Shown here in pieces: positions 33,580 through 34,792 of a DNA stretch of 34,792 nt. How positions within the stretch are numbered: the first letter of the stretch is position 1; each line of letters opens with the position of its first letter. Under the pieces are notes generated by a model, which was not told the origin of the DNA, searched no databases, and saw only the letters and a list, made by a program, of their open reading frames with translations. The stretch is from Acetobacteraceae bacterium. Lineage in GTDB: Bacteria > Pseudomonadota > Alphaproteobacteria > Acetobacterales > Acetobacteraceae. The stretch spans positions 1 to 34,792 of the forward strand of contig SHWN01000009.1 in NCBI GenBank assembly GCA_009693795.1, written 5' to 3'. The translations under genes were made by a program, and so were the position numbers.

Positions 33580-34792
33580 CTAACACCCGGTCTCGGTGCG
33601 TGTGACCTTTCGCACCAGTTCAACCCGCAGCGCCGATACGTCACGGATCGGCAGAGAACAGGTGCCCGCGCGACAGATATAGGCCGCTGGCCCGCCGGTC
33701 TTGCCGTGCGCGGGGTGAAGATGCGAAATTGCCGCCGGGTCTGGGGCGTGCAGCAGCAGGAATGTTGGATCGGGTGCGCGCAGTACTGCACGGATCATGT
33801 GTTGAACGTTGGGGGCTTCGGTAGGCCCTGTGACAACAACCGTCGTTGCCTCGGCCAGCAGATCGGCCGCGCAGAGCAGACTCGGCATGCCGCTCAACGC
33901 ACGCGCCTCCCCGGTAAAACCGCGCAGGATCGCTTCCGTGCGGGTACACCACAGCGGCTCACCGGTCAGGTGGAACAGCACGGCAAAAACCTCCGCCAAC
34001 ATGGCATTGCCGGACGGCGTGACGTTATCGGCGGCTGATCGCGGCCGCACCTCGGGGCCGATGGGAAAATCCGTGGCATCGGCAGCGGTGGTGGTGCAGA
34101 CGCCATCGGGGCCGCCGAAGTTTTTCAAAGCGGCTTCGGCGATATGAACGGCCTGGGCCAAGCGTTCGGCGGCACCAGTGGCCATGTACAGCGCGAGTGC
34201 GGCACGCGCCATCGCCGCCTGATCGTCCAGCAGGCCAGAAGCGGTGATGCGCCCGAGGCGCCAGGCATGTTGGATGCGCCCGTCATGCGCGCCCATTTGC
34301 GCGAGGATGAAATCAAATGCTTGCGCGGCGCGTTCCAACCAGGCGGGCTGGTCGAACACCGATGCCGCGCGCACCAGCGCGGTAATCGTCAGGCCATTCC
34401 AATCCGCCAGCACCTTATCATCACGACCAGGGCGAGGCCGGGCAGCACGAGCGGTAAATAATTTCAGCCGCGCCTGATCGAGTGCCGCTTCTGCCACCGC
34501 CGTGCCCGGCGCCGTGATGCGGCGCAGGATATTTTTGCCATCCCAGTTTCCTTCCTGGGTCACATCGTAAGCGGCCATGAACGCGGCGGAATCGGCGCCG
34601 AGAATACTTTCGACTTCCGCATTGTTCCATAAGTAGAATTTACCTTCCTCACCCTCGCTGTCGGCATCTTCCGACGCGGCGAAGGCGGCATTACGGCGGG
34701 ATCGGTAGCGGCGGTCATGTCACGGTCCAGCCAGCCGGCGATTTCGGCGGCCCGGATGGCATATAATGCATTTGGGCGATCGGCATGCGCCA
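33580..34792 (-). CDS. YyaL/DUF255-type thioredoxin-domain protein, C-terminal part, with an apparent frameshift
   Basis: Part of a large (usually about 670-residue) protein with an N-terminal thioredoxin-like domain and a C-terminal (alpha/alpha)6 barrel related to N-acylglucosamine 2-epimerases. Only the barrel part is in the window. The signature RPGRDDKVLADWNGL is clear, preceded by EDADSEGEEGKFYLWNNAEVE and AYDVTQEGNWDGKNILR. The 5' side (ALYAIRAAEIAGWLDRDMTA, near 34718-34777) is in another frame, and a change must lie at about 34690-34719, since each frame has stops on the wrong side. It is either a sequencing error or an inactive gene. The function of the family is not settled. The gene extends beyond the window. 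Confidence 0.85.

Noticed and set aside
1-34792. tRNA-Sec, other tRNAs, rRNA or a CRISPR array
   Set aside because: No cloverleaf-like segment with the usual T-arm sequence, no rRNA stretch and no regularly spaced direct repeats were seen by eye; a tRNA search program could still overturn this.

Overview
The window comes from a GC-rich bacterium, most likely an alphaproteobacterium of the Rhodospirillales/Acetobacteraceae type. That placement is inference from gene content and codon use (infC and thrS nearby, NiCoT, TSUP and Bug-type genes, a DnaJ-like membrane protein); no rRNA is present to prove it. Coding density is high in most blocks, but several short stretches hold decayed genes: cytochrome b561, a Bug receptor, a Lon-like protease, a P450 next to an IS630 remnant, and FlhF. 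The lineage therefore appears to be shedding functions, including motility.

Layout. 1-3103: an aldehyde dehydrogenase (5' end outside the window), a truncated cytochrome b561 and a Ni/Co transporter. 3104-6120: a low-density stretch with a Bug receptor relic, ygfZ on the minus strand and a secreted PLD-type nuclease. 6121-12737: two MFS transporters around a Lon-like relic, then a SGNH hydrolase and alpha/beta hydrolase pair, and a CMD-family protein. 12842-18351: a selenocysteine module (below). 18396-19260: P450 and IS630 relics. 19356-21642: galU and a phosphomannomutase/phosphoglucomutase for nucleotide-sugar supply. 21721-22179: a membrane J-domain protein. 22317-26755: a tightly overlapped minus-strand operon with an AhpD-like protein, an acyl-CoA-dehydrogenase-like flavoprotein and a NitT/TauT-type ABC importer. 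27050-30400: thrS, a TSUP exporter and infC with a probable ATA start. 30653-32276: a flavin-dependent oxygenase-like protein and a VOC protein. 32418-34792: a glutathione transferase, an flhF relic and a YyaL-like protein that runs off the edge.

The most interesting region is 12842-18351. Five same-strand genes lie in a row: selB, a thioredoxin-reductase-like flavoprotein with a CAAC redox motif but an altered dinucleotide site, a 172-residue protein read through an in-frame TGA (U94-G-S-C97, the UGSC selenoprotein family), and two mutually homologous proteins of unknown function. Directly after the TGA there is a perfect 7-bp hairpin whose loop GU falls at positions 23-24 counted from the U of UGA, the same positions as in the E. 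coli fdhF SECIS. Plain gene calling would stop at this TGA and lose half the protein. The picture is of a self-contained Sec module: elongation factor, client selenoprotein, candidate reductase and two candidate partner enzymes. selA, selD and tRNA-Sec are not in the window.

Two long hairpin repeats with a common 17-base core (22211-22311 and 30432-30552) also stand out as an apparently dispersed palindromic repeat family.
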